64,000 nt of DNA from Sphingomonas japonica (GTDB taxonomy: Bacteria; Pseudomonadota; Alphaproteobacteria; Sphingomonadales; Sphingomonadaceae). How positions within the stretch are numbered: the first letter of the stretch is position 1; each line of letters starts with the position of its first letter. A program made the translations under genes and the position numbers. Of this stretch, positions 18,203-26,244 are shown in pieces. Below the pieces are notes generated by a model. The model was not told where the DNA came from. It made no database searches and was given only the letters and a program-made list of their open reading frames with translations. The stretch spans positions 1,488,001 through 1,552,000 of the forward strand of contig NZ_VDYR01000001.1 in assembly GCF_006346325.1 (NCBI RefSeq), read 5' to 3'.

Positions 18203-18243
18203 TCGCTATTGAGAGCCGTTCGCATTGTCAACGCTATTGCGAG
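18203..18243 (-). promoter_or_regulatory. Putative promoter and repeated element upstream of siderophore receptor
   Basis: On the minus strand a perfect TTGACA (18231-18226) is followed after 17 bp by a poor -10, TAGCGA (18208-18203). On the plus strand CGCTATTGAGAG (18204-18215) recurs as CGCTATTGCGAG (18232-18243), a 28-bp-spaced direct repeat bracketing the promoter. An iron-responsive repressor such as Fur is the natural candidate given the operon, but the sequence is not a consensus Fur box that I can recognise. Confidence 0.4.
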
Positions 18244-18500
18244 TTACTTTCACCTGTGTCGCAAGTCAGCAGCCAGCTGCGTAGCGCGCTGGCCAGATTC
18301 GGGGGATCGTCCTTGGCGATGCGAAGCGCGTCGATCGCCGCAATCAGGGCGTTGAGCGGAAGCGCCCGCGACGCCGCCTGCGCTTCCAGCCGCGCCCAGA
18401 AGATCGGCTCGAGGCTAATCGACGTCGCATGCCCGGCGATCGTCACCGAGCGTTTGACCGGGCCATGAAAGCCGCCCGGCGGCGGCTCGATCTGCGTCAC
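18234..18500 (-). CDS. Ribbon-helix-helix domain protein (RHH_4 type), 88 aa
   Basis: The 88-residue product reads [43 protein letters not shown] (in segments), matching the alphaproteobacterial ribbon-helix-helix family (RHH_4) whose signature is the SITIAGHxTSISLE strand and EPxFWxxL helix. Its ATG overlaps the cobT stop by 4 bases (ATGA). Its 3-prime end extends into the promoter area of the receptor operon, so transcription of cobT-RHH reads toward that promoter. Confidence 0.87.
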   Translation of the reverse strand: MTQIEPPPGGFHGPVKRSVTIAGHATSISLEPIFWARLEAQAASRALPLNALIAAIDALRIAKDDPPNLASALRSWLLTCDTGESNSQ

Positions 18501-20323
18501 TCTGCGTCGAACAGATCGGCGAGCTGGTCGACCATCGTCCCGGCGAGCTGCTCGGCGTCCATGATCGTCACAGCCTTTTGATAATAGCGGGTGACGTCGT
18601 GGCCGATGCCGATCGCGACGAGCTGCACCGGCGATTTCTTTTCGATCCAGCCGATCACCTGCCGCAGATGGCGTTCCAGATAGCTTCCCGAATTGACGCT
18701 GAGCGTCGAATCATCGACCGGCGCGCCGTCGGAGATCACCATCAGCAGCTTGCGCTCCTCCGGCCGCGCGATCAGGCGGCTGTGCGCCCATAGCAGCGCC
18801 TCGCCGTCGATATTCTCCTTGAGCAACCCTTCGCGCATCATCAGGCCGAGCGATTTCTTGGCCCGCCGCCACGGTTCGTCGGCCTGTTTGTAGAGGATGT
18901 GCCGCACGTCGTTGAGCCGCCCGGGCTGCGCCGGGCGCCCCGCCGCCAGCCACGCATCGCGTGCCTGGCCGCCCTTCCAAGCGCGCGTCGTGAAGCCGAG
19001 GATTTCGGTCCGCACGCCGCAGCGCTCCAGCGTCCGAGCGAGGATATCGGCACTGATCGCCGCGATCGAGATCGGCCGCCCGCGCATCGATCCGGAATTG
19101 TCGATCAGTAGCGTGACGACGGTGTCGCGAAAATCGGTATCGCGCTCGACCTTGTACGAAAGCGACTGCATCGGGTTGATGACGACCCGCGCCAGTCGCG
19201 CGGCGTCGAGCAACCCTTCTTCCTGATCGAAATCCCACGAGCGGGACTGCTGCGCCATCAGCCGGCGCTGGAGGCGGTTCGCAAGTTTGGTGACCGCACC
19301 CTGCAGATGCACCAGCTGCTGGTCGAGATAGGCACGCAGCCGCGTCAGTTCCTCCTCGTCGCACAGTTCGGTGGCGGCGATCTCTTCGTCGAACGCGGTG
19401 GTGAAGGCGTGATACTCGAACAGGCCGGAAGGGTCGTGCCACGGACGATTGGGGCGGACGGGCATCATCCCCTCCTCGCCCTCGTCGCTCATCTCACCAT
19501 CGGAATCGTCGAAGCTGTCGGATTGCTGATCCTGGCCCTGACCTTCCTCGGTGTCGCCTTCGCGCTGTTCGCCGCGTGCCTCGACCTCGCCGTCGCCCTG
19601 CCCCTCGCTACCCTCGTCGTCGCTGTCCCCCTCGTCCTGCTCGTCGGTGCCTTCGTCTTCGCTGCCGCCGTCATCGGCGTCGTCGGGGACGAGGTCGCCT
19701 TCGGTCAGGTCGAGATCCTCGAGCAGATGCCCGACCAGCTTTGCAAAGGCATGCTGATCGTCGATCGCCAGCGCCAGCGCGTCGAGATCGCGCCCGCCCT
19801 TGTCCTCGATCCAGTCGGACACGAGCGCCATCGCGGGGGCGGTGCTGGCCGGGGCAGACTTGCCTGTCAGGCGCTCGCGTACCTTGAGCTGGATCGCCGT
19901 CGATAGCGGCACCTCATTGGCGTTGCGCGCCCGCGCCATCGGGTCGGAACGCAGCCGCATCTCGAGCGCGCGATCGAGATTGTCGCCGATCCCGACATAG
20001 CCGCGCGATCCCAGCGCCTCGATCCGCGCCGTCTCGACCGCGTCGTACACGGCGCGCGCAACCGCTTCCTTGGGCGCGCCGCGCTGATGCAGCGCGGTGT
20101 CGTGCAGCCGCAGCCGCAGCGCAAAGCCGTCGGCGAAGCCGCGTGCCTCCGCCACTTGGTCGGCGGGTAATTGCCGCGCGGGCATCGGCACCTTGATATT
20201 GCGCCCGACCTGCGTCGGCGCATCGGCCGTGAAGGCAAGTTCGACCTCCGCCTCGCCCGACAGCGCGCGCGCGGTGCCGCCTAGGACGGATTTGAAGCGG
20301 TCGAGGGGGGAGTCGGTAGTCAT
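18497..20323 (-). CDS. cobT: Aerobic cobaltochelatase subunit CobT
   Basis: This 608-residue protein has the CobT architecture: an N-terminal helical domain, a long acidic Asp/Glu/Gly linker (about 205-290), and a C-terminal von Willebrand A domain with the MIDAS motif DNSGSMRG near 405-412 and the ending [12 protein letters not shown]... [11 protein letters not shown]. With CobS it forms the AAA+ motor that, with CobN, inserts cobalt into hydrogenobyrinic acid diamide. No cobN is in the window. ATG 20323 overlaps the stop of the upstream PIN-domain gene by 4 bases, unlike the usual cobS-cobT adjacency. Confidence 0.94.
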   Translation of the reverse strand: MTTDSPLDRFKSVLGGTARALSGEAEVELAFTADAPTQVGRNIKVPMPARQLPADQVAEARGFADGFALRLRLHDTALHQRGAPKEAVARAVYDAVETARIEALGSRGYVGIGDNLDRALEMRLRSDPMARARNANEVPLSTAIQLKVRERLTGKSAPASTAPAMALVSDWIEDKGGRDLDALALAIDDQHAFAKLVGHLLEDLDLTEGDLVPDDADDGGSEDEGTDEQDEGDSDDEGSEGQGDGEVEARGEQREGDTEEGQGQDQQSDSFDDSDGEMSDEGEEGMMPVRPNRPWHDPSGLFEYHAFTTAFDEEIAATELCDEEELTRLRAYLDQQLVHLQGAVTKLANRLQRRLMAQQSRSWDFDQEEGLLDAARLARVVINPMQSLSYKVERDTDFRDTVVTLLIDNSGSMRGRPISIAAISADILARTLERCGVRTEILGFTTRAWKGGQARDAWLAAGRPAQPGRLNDVRHILYKQADEPWRRAKKSLGLMMREGLLKENIDGEALLWAHSRLIARPEERKLLMVISDGAPVDDSTLSVNSGSYLERHLRQVIGWIEKKSPVQLVAIGIGHDVTRYYQKAVTIMDAEQLAGTMVDQLADLFDAE

Positions 20324-20709
20324 TCCCAGAGCACCTTGCAGCCGAAGCGCGAAATCTCGCGATCACGCGTGATGACCGTCAATCCCTCGATCAGCGCTTG
20401 CGCGGCGATCAGCCGGTCGAAGGGGTCGCGGTGCACGCCAGGCAACAAGCCCGCATGCCGAGCGTGAACATAGGAGATCGGAAGCTGGGTGAGCGCGTCG
20501 CGGCTGACCAGTTCGTCGAACCGCTCCAGCGGTTCGCGCATCACATCGAGCCTGCCGATGCGCACCTTGATCGCGATCTCGAGCGCTGACACGGGACTGA
20601 CAAACACCGTTTGGGACCGCGCCTTGATCGCTTCGATCGCGCGTCCGGGCAGCGCCCGGTCGTCGAGCCACCACCAGAGCAGGGCATGCGTATCGAGCAG
20701 ATAGGACAA
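20320..20709 (-). CDS. vapC: PIN-domain toxin, VapC family
   Basis: The 129-residue PIN-fold ribonuclease has the expected acidic residues: Asp6 in [11 protein letters not shown], Glu44 in SALEIAIK, the Asp pair in [13 protein letters not shown] and Asp in VITRDREI. VapC toxins cleave tRNA or rRNA and are held inactive by a cognate antitoxin. The antitoxin gene is 5 bp upstream. The toxin stop overlaps the cobT start (ATGA), so the toxin-antitoxin pair is transcriptionally and probably translationally joined to cobT. Confidence 0.92.
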   Translation of the reverse strand: MSYLLDTHALLWWWLDDRALPGRAIEAIKARSQTVFVSPVSALEIAIKVRIGRLDVMREPLERFDELVSRDALTQLPISYVHARHAGLLPGVHRDPFDRLIAAQALIEGLTVITRDREISRFGCKVLWE

Positions 20710-20714
20710 GACCG

Positions 20715-20996
20715 TCAGAAGCCTTCGGCTTCAAACCGATCCAGTTCTTCATCGGTAAAGTTTGGTTCGAACCAGATATCGCTTGGCACCTGATCGCGCA
20801 GATGCGCAAGACGACCGGGTCGACGCAGATCCAACCCAATCCCGGCGGCAGGGTCCAGCGGCATCAGCCGAGCCATCGGCGCACCCGCCTTCGCCAGCAC
20901 GATTTCCTCGCCCGCATGGGCACGATCGATCAGCTTCGACAAATTTGTCTTGGCATCGTGGACATTGTAGACTTTGTGCGGATCGGCCTCGGCCAT
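20715..20996 (-). CDS. Antitoxin, Phd/YefM family
   Basis: This 93-residue protein has a Phd/YefM fold N-terminus: VYNVHDAKTNLSKLIDRAHAGEEIVLAKAGAPMARLMPL. The acidic C-terminal tail (WFEPNFTDEELDRFEAEGF) fits a toxin-neutralising segment. It probably represses its own promoter in the 51-bp gap to cobS. GAGGTGAG precedes ATG 20996. The partner is the downstream PIN toxin. Confidence 0.92.
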   Translation of the reverse strand: MAEADPHKVYNVHDAKTNLSKLIDRAHAGEEIVLAKAGAPMARLMPLDPAAGIGLDLRRPGRLAHLRDQVPSDIWFEPNFTDEELDRFEAEGF

Positions 20997-21047
20997 CGCT
21001 CACCTCGATAGTGGACTAAGTCAGGTTAGCCCGGCTCTTGCCCAATC

Positions 21048-22052
21048 TCAACTCTTTCCAACCACGCTCTCCGGCAAATCCTTCCCGAATACCCGCTGGT
21101 AATATTCGGCGACCAGCGATCGCTCCGCCTCGTCGCACTTATTGAGGAACGACAATCGGAATGCGAAGCCGACGTCGCCGAAGATCAGCGCGTTCTGCGC
21201 CCAGGTGATTACCGTGCGCGGGCTCATCACCGTCGAGATGTCGCCGTTGACGAACCCCTTGCGCGTCAGGTCGGCGACGCGGACCATGTTATCGACCGCT
21301 TCCTTGCCGCCGGGCTTGTCATACTCGCCCGACTTGGCGAGCACGATCTGCGCCTCTACCTTGGCCGGCAGGTAATTGAGCGTGACGACGATGTTCCAGC
21401 GGTCCATCTGGCCCTGATTGATCTGCTGCGTGCCATGATACAGCCCGCTCGTGTCGCCCAGCCCGACCGTGTTGGCCGTGGCGAACAGTCGGAAATGCGG
21501 GTTGGGACGGATCACGCGGTTCTGGTCGAGCAGGGTCAGCTTGCCCTCCGCTTCCAGCACGCGCTGGATCACGAACATCACGTCGGGACGGCCGGCGTCA
21601 TATTCGTCGAACACCAAAGCGGTCGGCGTCTGCAGCGCCCAGGGCAGCAAGCCTTCGCGAAACTCGGTGACCTGCTGGCCGTCGCGGAGCACGATCGCAT
21701 CGCGGCCGATCAGGTCGATGCGGCTGATATGCGCGTCGAGGTTGATGCGGATGCACGGCCAGTTCAGCCGCGCGGCAACCTGTTCGATGTGCGTCGACTT
21801 GCCGGTGCCGTGATAGCCCTGCACCATCACGCGGCGATTATGCGCGAACCCGGCACAGACCGCGAGGGTGGTGTTGCCGTCGAACACATAGGCCGGGTCG
21901 AGATCGGGCACGCGCTCATCCGCCTCGCTGAACGCGGGGACTTCCATGTCGCTGTCGATGCCGAAAACGTCCCGCACCCTGACCATCTTGTCGGGCGCAT
22001 CGAGGATCGTCGTCTCGCGGCTGTCGGGCTGGGTGTTCGAAAGTTCGTTCAT
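21048..22052 (-). CDS. cobS: Aerobic cobaltochelatase subunit CobS
   Basis: The 334-residue AAA+ subunit has Walker A GYHGTGKS (79-86), Walker [18 protein letters not shown], sensor-1 [17 protein letters not shown], and [15 protein letters not shown]. It assembles with CobT to power cobalt insertion in the aerobic B12 pathway. The frame opens 13 codons earlier (ATG 22091) but without a ribosome-binding site; [17 protein letters not shown] is the family-typical start, preceded by GGCGGA. Confidence 0.95.
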   Translation of the reverse strand: MNELSNTQPDSRETTILDAPDKMVRVRDVFGIDSDMEVPAFSEADERVPDLDPAYVFDGNTTLAVCAGFAHNRRVMVQGYHGTGKSTHIEQVAARLNWPCIRINLDAHISRIDLIGRDAIVLRDGQQVTEFREGLLPWALQTPTALVFDEYDAGRPDVMFVIQRVLEAEGKLTLLDQNRVIRPNPHFRLFATANTVGLGDTSGLYHGTQQINQGQMDRWNIVVTLNYLPAKVEAQIVLAKSGEYDKPGGKEAVDNMVRVADLTRKGFVNGDISTVMSPRTVITWAQNALIFGDVGFAFRLSFLNKCDEAERSLVAEYYQRVFGKDLPESVVGKS

Positions 22053-22126
22053 GGGTGCTGCAGTTCCGCCGGGTGGTTCGGAGGGCGACATAGGCGTTTG
22101 CGCGTCCGAAACAAAGCACTCGCGCG

Positions 22127-22825
22127 TCAGCCGGCTGCGATGATCTTGTCCGGAAGCGCGAACAGATCGACGAACCTTGCGGCGAGGCTGCGGTCTCCCG
22201 ACAGACGCAGGCTGCCCGCCGCCTCGGCGACGGAGAAGGGCATCTTGCCATAGATCAGGGCAGCAAATGTCGTCGGATCGGTGTCGAACACGACATCGGC
22301 CGCATCGGCATCACCGCGCTCGATCGCGAGTTCGTCGCGCGACAGCCGCCCGATGAAGCGGTCGGCGCCAAAGCGGAACGCCAGCGTCATTTCCAGGTCC
22401 CCGCGATCGGGGGCGATCATGGTGCGCAGCGACAGCATCGCCGATACGGGAGAGAAGGACAGCGTCGGATCATGGAGCGGCGAGCGCGTCGCCCACCGCC
22501 CCATCGTCTGGAAAATGGGTTCGGATTCATACCCCCAGGGCGTCAGTTCATAGACCTGCACTGGGACCGGCGGCGGCAGCTTGCGCCGCACCACGATGCC
22601 CGACCGCTCGAGCCCCTCGAGCCGCTGGGTCAGGATATTGGCGCTGATGCCGGACAGGCTGGCTCGCAATTCTGAAAAACGACGCGGCCCCAGCATCAGC
22701 TCGCGCATCACTAGCAACGACCAGCGCTCTCCTACGAATTCGAGTGCCAGCGCCGTCCCACAAGCGTCATCATACCAGCGCCTTGGCTTAGCTTCAGCGA
22801 TTTCCGTTCCCTTTTGTAACTTCAT
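22127..22825 (-). CDS. HxlR-family transcriptional regulator with SCP2-like C-terminus
   Basis: This 232-residue regulator has an N-terminal HxlR winged helix ([48 protein letters not shown], in parts) at about 20-110. The extra C-terminal domain (about 135-230) with [25 protein letters not shown] looks like an SCP2 lipid-binding fold, a combination known in this subgroup. It is divergent from the GST/VOC operon and probably controls it and itself through the direct repeats at 22812-22844, which overlap its start codon. Confidence 0.9.
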   Translation of the reverse strand: MKLQKGTEIAEAKPRRWYDDACGTALALEFVGERWSLLVMRELMLGPRRFSELRASLSGISANILTQRLEGLERSGIVVRRKLPPPVPVQVYELTPWGYESEPIFQTMGRWATRSPLHDPTLSFSPVSAMLSLRTMIAPDRGDLEMTLAFRFGADRFIGRLSRDELAIERGDADAADVVFDTDPTTFAALIYGKMPFSVAEAAGSLRLSGDRSLAARFVDLFALPDKIIAAG

Positions 22826-22844
22826 GGTTGCTTTTTATAACTTC
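22812..22844. promoter_or_regulatory. 21-bp-spaced direct repeat at HxlR start, candidate operator
   Basis: TTTTGTAACTTC (22812-22823) recurs as TTTTATAACTTC (22833-22844), 11 of 12 identical and exactly 21 bp apart, two helical turns. One copy overlaps the HxlR start codon and the other lies in its leader. HxlR proteins bind as dimers, so two in-phase half sites between divergent genes fit an autoregulatory operator. Confidence 0.55.
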
Positions 22845-22897
22845 GCTTGGCATCACGGTCAACGTCAGCGAATCGATGACTGCGAAAGGAAATTGCG

Positions 22898-23026
22898 ATG
22901 ACTGAAACGCGCTTCGCGAAGATGCGGGGCCCGGCTCGCAGCTTCCTGATCGGCCTCGCAACCTTCGCGGTCACTGCCGTAGCCATTGCCTCGCAGCCCA
23001 CGACGGCTGCCCTGATCTTCGCCTGA
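22898..23026 (+). CDS. 42-aa membrane or leader peptide
   Basis: This unannotated small ORF has a strong AAAGGA seven bases before ATG 22898 and ends 16 bp before the GST start, itself preceded by AAAGGAG. The product has a basic N-terminus (MTETRFAKMRGPAR) and one hydrophobic helix (SFLIGLATFAVTAVAIAS), ending TTAALIFA. It could be a single-pass inner-membrane peptide or a cleaved leader. I do not recognise the family. It would be the first gene of the HxlR-divergent operon. Confidence 0.6.
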   Translation: MTETRFAKMRGPARSFLIGLATFAVTAVAIASQPTTAALIFA

Positions 23027-23042
23027 TCTGAAAGGAGCCGTC

Positions 23043-23729
23043 ATGCCGATCGATCCGAATTCCGACATCCGCATTACCGCTTTCGACTGGGTGCCCGATT
23101 TCGCGCGGGGACAGGTCCGCGACCTGCGTGTCCGATGGGCGCTGGAAGAAGCCGGGCGCAGCTACCGTGTCCGCACGCTGAGCGCGATGGCCGAGCGCCC
23201 GGCCGACTATTATGCCGAACAGCCGTTCGGACAGGTGCCGAGCTATCGCGACGGCACCGTCGAGCTGTTCGAAAGCGGTGCGATCGTGCTGCATATCGGC
23301 GAAACCAGCGACGCGCTGCTCCCGATCGACGCACAAGGGCGCGCCCGCGCCATGGCGTGGAGTTTCGCGGCGCTCAACAGCGTCGAGCCGTTCGTGATGC
23401 AGTTGGGCACGATCGACATTTTCGAGAAGGATGCGGAATGGGCGCGGCTGCGGCGACCCGGCGTCATCGAGATGATCGATAAGCGGCTGCTGCGCCTGTC
23501 CGATGCGCTGGGCGAGCGCGACTATTTCGAAGACCGCTTCACCGCAGGCGACTTGCTGATGACCAGCGTATTGCGCAATCTCGACGGCAAGGGGCTGGTC
23601 GAGTCCTATCCCAATCTCGCCGCGTGGAAGGCGCGGTGTGAGGAACGCCCCGCGTTTGTCGCGGCGCTTGCGGCGCAGCTCGCCGATTTCCGCGACGCGC
23701 CCGCGTCCGTGAGTGGAGAACAGCCATGA
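23043..23729 (+). CDS. Glutathione S-transferase family protein
   Basis: The 228-residue protein has a thioredoxin-like N-terminal domain (DFARGQVRDLRVRWALEEAG, NPFGQVPSY-like EQPFGQVPSYRDG, and the ELFESGAIVLHIGE glutathione-binding turn with a conserved Glu-Ser) and a helical C-terminal domain (ERDYFEDRFTAGDLLMTSVL, YPNLAAWKARCEERPAF). It is probably a cytosolic detoxifying or reductive GST. It overlaps the next gene by 4 bases (ATGA). Confidence 0.9.
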   Translation: MPIDPNSDIRITAFDWVPDFARGQVRDLRVRWALEEAGRSYRVRTLSAMAERPADYYAEQPFGQVPSYRDGTVELFESGAIVLHIGETSDALLPIDAQGRARAMAWSFAALNSVEPFVMQLGTIDIFEKDAEWARLRRPGVIEMIDKRLLRLSDALGERDYFEDRFTAGDLLMTSVLRNLDGKGLVESYPNLAAWKARCEERPAFVAALAAQLADFRDAPASVSGEQP

Positions 23730-24181
23730 ACGGCATTCCCAACGAACTGACGATCGAGCGCCGCATGGCCGTCCCGCGCGACGCGGTGTGGCGCGCCTGG
23801 ACCGAGCATGCCACCGAATGGTTCTGCCCGCTGCCGTGGAAGGCGCCGGAGGTCGAGATGGATCTGCGCCCCGGCGGGATCTCGCGCGTCCGCATGGTCG
23901 GACCTGAAGGCGAGGAGATGAACCTCACAGGCGTCATCCTTGAGGTCGTGCCCGGCGAGCGGGTGGTGTCCACCGACGCGATCGCGCCCGGCTGGGTGCC
24001 GCAGACGGCGTTCATGATCTCGGTCACCGAATTCATCGCCGATGGCGATGGCACGCTGTACCGCGCCAGCGCCCGCCACTGGACCGACGAAGCGCGCCAG
24101 CAGCACGAAGCGATGGGCTTCCACGAGGGCTGGGGCAAGGTCGCCGAACAGCTCGAAGCCGTCGCACGTCGTATCGCCTGA
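23726..24181 (+). CDS. SRPBCC / AHSA1-domain protein
   Basis: This 151-residue protein begins ELTIERRMAVPRDAVWRAWTE, the standard AHSA1/SRPBCC start, followed by WFCPLPWKAPEVEMDLRPGG and VVPGERVVSTDAI, and ends EGWGKVAEQLEAVARRI. The fold is a hydrophobic-ligand cavity; ligand unknown. The family often travels with HxlR or ArsR regulators and VOC proteins, exactly as here. Translationally coupled to the GST. Confidence 0.9.
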   Translation: MNGIPNELTIERRMAVPRDAVWRAWTEHATEWFCPLPWKAPEVEMDLRPGGISRVRMVGPEGEEMNLTGVILEVVPGERVVSTDAIAPGWVPQTAFMISVTEFIADGDGTLYRASARHWTDEARQQHEAMGFHEGWGKVAEQLEAVARRIA

Positions 24182-24202
24182 GCAAACCAGAGGAGAGAGC
24201 GC

Positions 24203-24916
24203 ATGACCTATGTCGATGGCTTCGTGGTTCCGGTGCCGACCGCGAACAAGGACGCGTATGTGAAGCACGCCGAGGCAGCATTGCCGCTGTTCAAGGAGTT
24301 CGGTGCGACGCGCATGGTCGAGGGCTGGGGCGACGACGTACCGCATGGAAAGGTCAACGACCTTTGGACGACGGTCGCAGCCGACGACAGCGAGACCGTG
24401 ATGTTCTCGTGGATCGAATATCCCGACAAGGCGACGCGCGATGCCGCGGGCCAGCGGCTGATGACCGACCCGCGCATGAAGCAATTCGGTGATAGCATGC
24501 CGTTCGACGGCAAGCGCATGATCTATGCCGGTTTCGAAACCGTCAGCGATGCGGGCCAGGCGACGGGCACCGGCTATATCGACGGCGTGGTCCTGCCGCT
24601 GCCGACCGACGCGCGCGAAGCCTATCGCAGCTTTGCACAGGCCTGCGCGGCGGTGTTTCTCGAACATGGCGCATTGCGCGTGGTCGATGCGGTCGGCGAC
24701 GACGTGCCCGACGGCAAGCACACCGATTTCAATCGCGCCATCCATCGCCAGGACGGCGAGACGGCCGGCTTCGGCTGGGTCGAATGGCCCGACAAGGTGA
24801 CCCGCGACGCCGGCTGGGAAAAGGTCATGGCCGATCCGCGCATGCACGGCCAGGATGCACCGTTCGACGGCAAGCGCATGATGTTCGGCGGGTTCATCCC
24901 CGTCGTCGACGCATAA
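24203..24916 (+). CDS. Duplicated DUF1428 protein (two fused copies)
   Basis: The 237-residue product is two DUF1428 (YbaA-like) units in tandem. Unit 1 (1-114) reads YVDGFVVPVPTANKDAY, GWGDDVPHGK, SWIEYPDKATRDAA, DPRMKQ, MPFDGKRMIYAGFE; unit 2 (about 122-237) reads YIDGVVLPLPTDAREAY, AVGDDVPDGK, GWVEWPDKVTRDAG, DPRMHG, APFDGKRMMFGGFI. Known members are single-unit proteins of about 117 residues forming dimeric ferredoxin-like folds, so this looks like an intramolecular dimer. Function is unknown. GAGGAGAG precedes ATG 24203. Confidence 0.9.
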   Translation: MTYVDGFVVPVPTANKDAYVKHAEAALPLFKEFGATRMVEGWGDDVPHGKVNDLWTTVAADDSETVMFSWIEYPDKATRDAAGQRLMTDPRMKQFGDSMPFDGKRMIYAGFETVSDAGQATGTGYIDGVVLPLPTDAREAYRSFAQACAAVFLEHGALRVVDAVGDDVPDGKHTDFNRAIHRQDGETAGFGWVEWPDKVTRDAGWEKVMADPRMHGQDAPFDGKRMMFGGFIPVVDA

Positions 24917-24926
24917 GGAGGGGGTG

Positions 24927-25715
24927 ATGGCCAATCCGCATGGAACGCCGGTCTGGTACGAATATCTCGCCGACGACGCCGATGCGGCGCAGCGTTTCTA
25001 CGCTGACGTCCTCGGGCTCGACGCCACCGACAGCGGCATGCCCGGCATCGACTATCGCCTGCTCGCCGCGCCCGATGGCGCGCAGGTCGCCGGCCTGATG
25101 AAGCGTCCCGACGGCATGGGCGACGGGCCAGTATGGCTCACCTATATCGGCGTCGACGACGTCGATGCTGCCGCGGCGAAGATCACCGAGCAGGGCGGCG
25201 CGATCCACATGCCGCCGACGACGATGCCGGGTGTCGGCCGCATGGCGATGGCGACCGATCCGCAGGGGCACGCTTTCTATATCATGCGCGGCGAAGGCGA
25301 TCAGGACAGCACCAGCTTTCGCAGCAGCGATCAGGCGTCGCCGGGGCATGTCGTGTGGAACGAGCTTACCGCACAGGATCAGGATGCGGCGCTGGCATTC
25401 TATGCCGACCTGTTCGGCTGGCGGCACGAAGGTGCGATGCCGATGGGACCGCTTGGCGACTACAAATTCGTCCATGTCGGCCGTATTTGCCTCGGCGCGA
25501 CGATGAACAGCTTCCCGGGAGCCCGTCCCGGATGGCAACCGTACTTCATGGTATCGGACATCGACGCAGGCGCCGCGCGTCTGACCGTCGGCGGCGGCAC
25601 GATCGTCCAGGGGCCGGACCAGATCCCCGGCGGCGACTATTCGGTCGTTGCGCAGGACCCGTATGGCGCGCGGTTCGGGCTGGTCGGTCCGCGGCTGAAG
25701 GAGAGCGCGGCATGA
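24927..25715 (+). CDS. Two-domain VOC (glyoxalase/bleomycin-resistance fold) protein
   Basis: The 262-residue protein has two VOC modules (about 6-122 and 135-258): GTPVWYEYLADDADAAQRFYADVLG and GHVVWNELTAQDQDAALAFYADLFGW begin each, with VGRMAMATDPQGHAFYIM and GDYSVVAQDPYGARFGLVGP closing each. The duplicated form resembles hydrolase-type VOC proteins of actinobacteria and sphingomonads. GGAGG precedes ATG 24927; GTG 24924 is less well placed. The stop overlaps the next start (ATGA). Confidence 0.9.
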   Translation: MANPHGTPVWYEYLADDADAAQRFYADVLGLDATDSGMPGIDYRLLAAPDGAQVAGLMKRPDGMGDGPVWLTYIGVDDVDAAAAKITEQGGAIHMPPTTMPGVGRMAMATDPQGHAFYIMRGEGDQDSTSFRSSDQASPGHVVWNELTAQDQDAALAFYADLFGWRHEGAMPMGPLGDYKFVHVGRICLGATMNSFPGARPGWQPYFMVSDIDAGAARLTVGGGTIVQGPDQIPGGDYSVVAQDPYGARFGLVGPRLKESAA

Positions 25716-26188
25716 GCAAGCTGATCACCTGCCTGTGGTTCGACCAGGGCCAGGCGCGTGAGGCCGCGCAGTTCTACGCTGCGACCTTCCCCGACAGCGC
25801 GGTCGGCACTGGCCAGCCCTCGCCCGCCGACAATCCGTCGACCCGGGCAGGCGAGGAACTGACCGTCAAACTCACGGTGCTCGGCCGCGCCTTCATCGGC
25901 CTGAATGGCGGTCCGAACTTCACGCCGAACGAGGCGGTCAGCTTCATGGTACTGACCGAGGATCAGGCCGAGACCGACCGCTACTGGAACGCGATCGTCG
26001 AGAATGGCGGCGCAGAGAGCGCCTGCGGCTGGTGCAAAGACCGCTGGGGCTTTTCGTGGCAGATCACGCCGCGGGCGCTGATGCAGGCGATGGCCAATCC
26101 CGACCGGGCAAAGGCCAAGGCGGCGATGGAAGCGATGATGACGATGAACAAGATCGACGTGGCGGCGATCGAGGCGACGCAGGGCTAA
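25712..26188 (+). CDS. VOC-family PhnB / 3-dmu-9-methyltransferase-like protein
   Basis: This 158-residue protein begins ITCLWFDQGQAREAAQFYAATFPDS, then GRAFIGLNGGPNFTPNEAVSFMV, CGWCKDRWGFSWQITPRAL and AKAKAAMEAMMTMNKIDVAAIE, which is the PF06983 PhnB-like pattern. Its function is not established; the fold often binds a metal. It is the last gene of the HxlR-associated operon, with its ATG overlapping the previous stop. Confidence 0.92.
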   Translation: MSKLITCLWFDQGQAREAAQFYAATFPDSAVGTGQPSPADNPSTRAGEELTVKLTVLGRAFIGLNGGPNFTPNEAVSFMVLTEDQAETDRYWNAIVENGGAESACGWCKDRWGFSWQITPRALMQAMANPDRAKAKAAMEAMMTMNKIDVAAIEATQG

Positions 26189-26244
26189 CGACCTTCCAAT
26201 TCCGTTGGCTTGTTCCAGGCATTCTTCATCGGGCTGCGCGCCCC

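Noticed and set aside
19500..19710. Low-complexity stretch that looks repetitive
   Set aside because: It encodes the acidic linker normal in CobT.
20997..22126. Cobalamin riboswitch or attachment site near cobS
   Set aside because: No B12-box-like sequence and no flanking direct repeats around the toxin-antitoxin pair could be found by eye.
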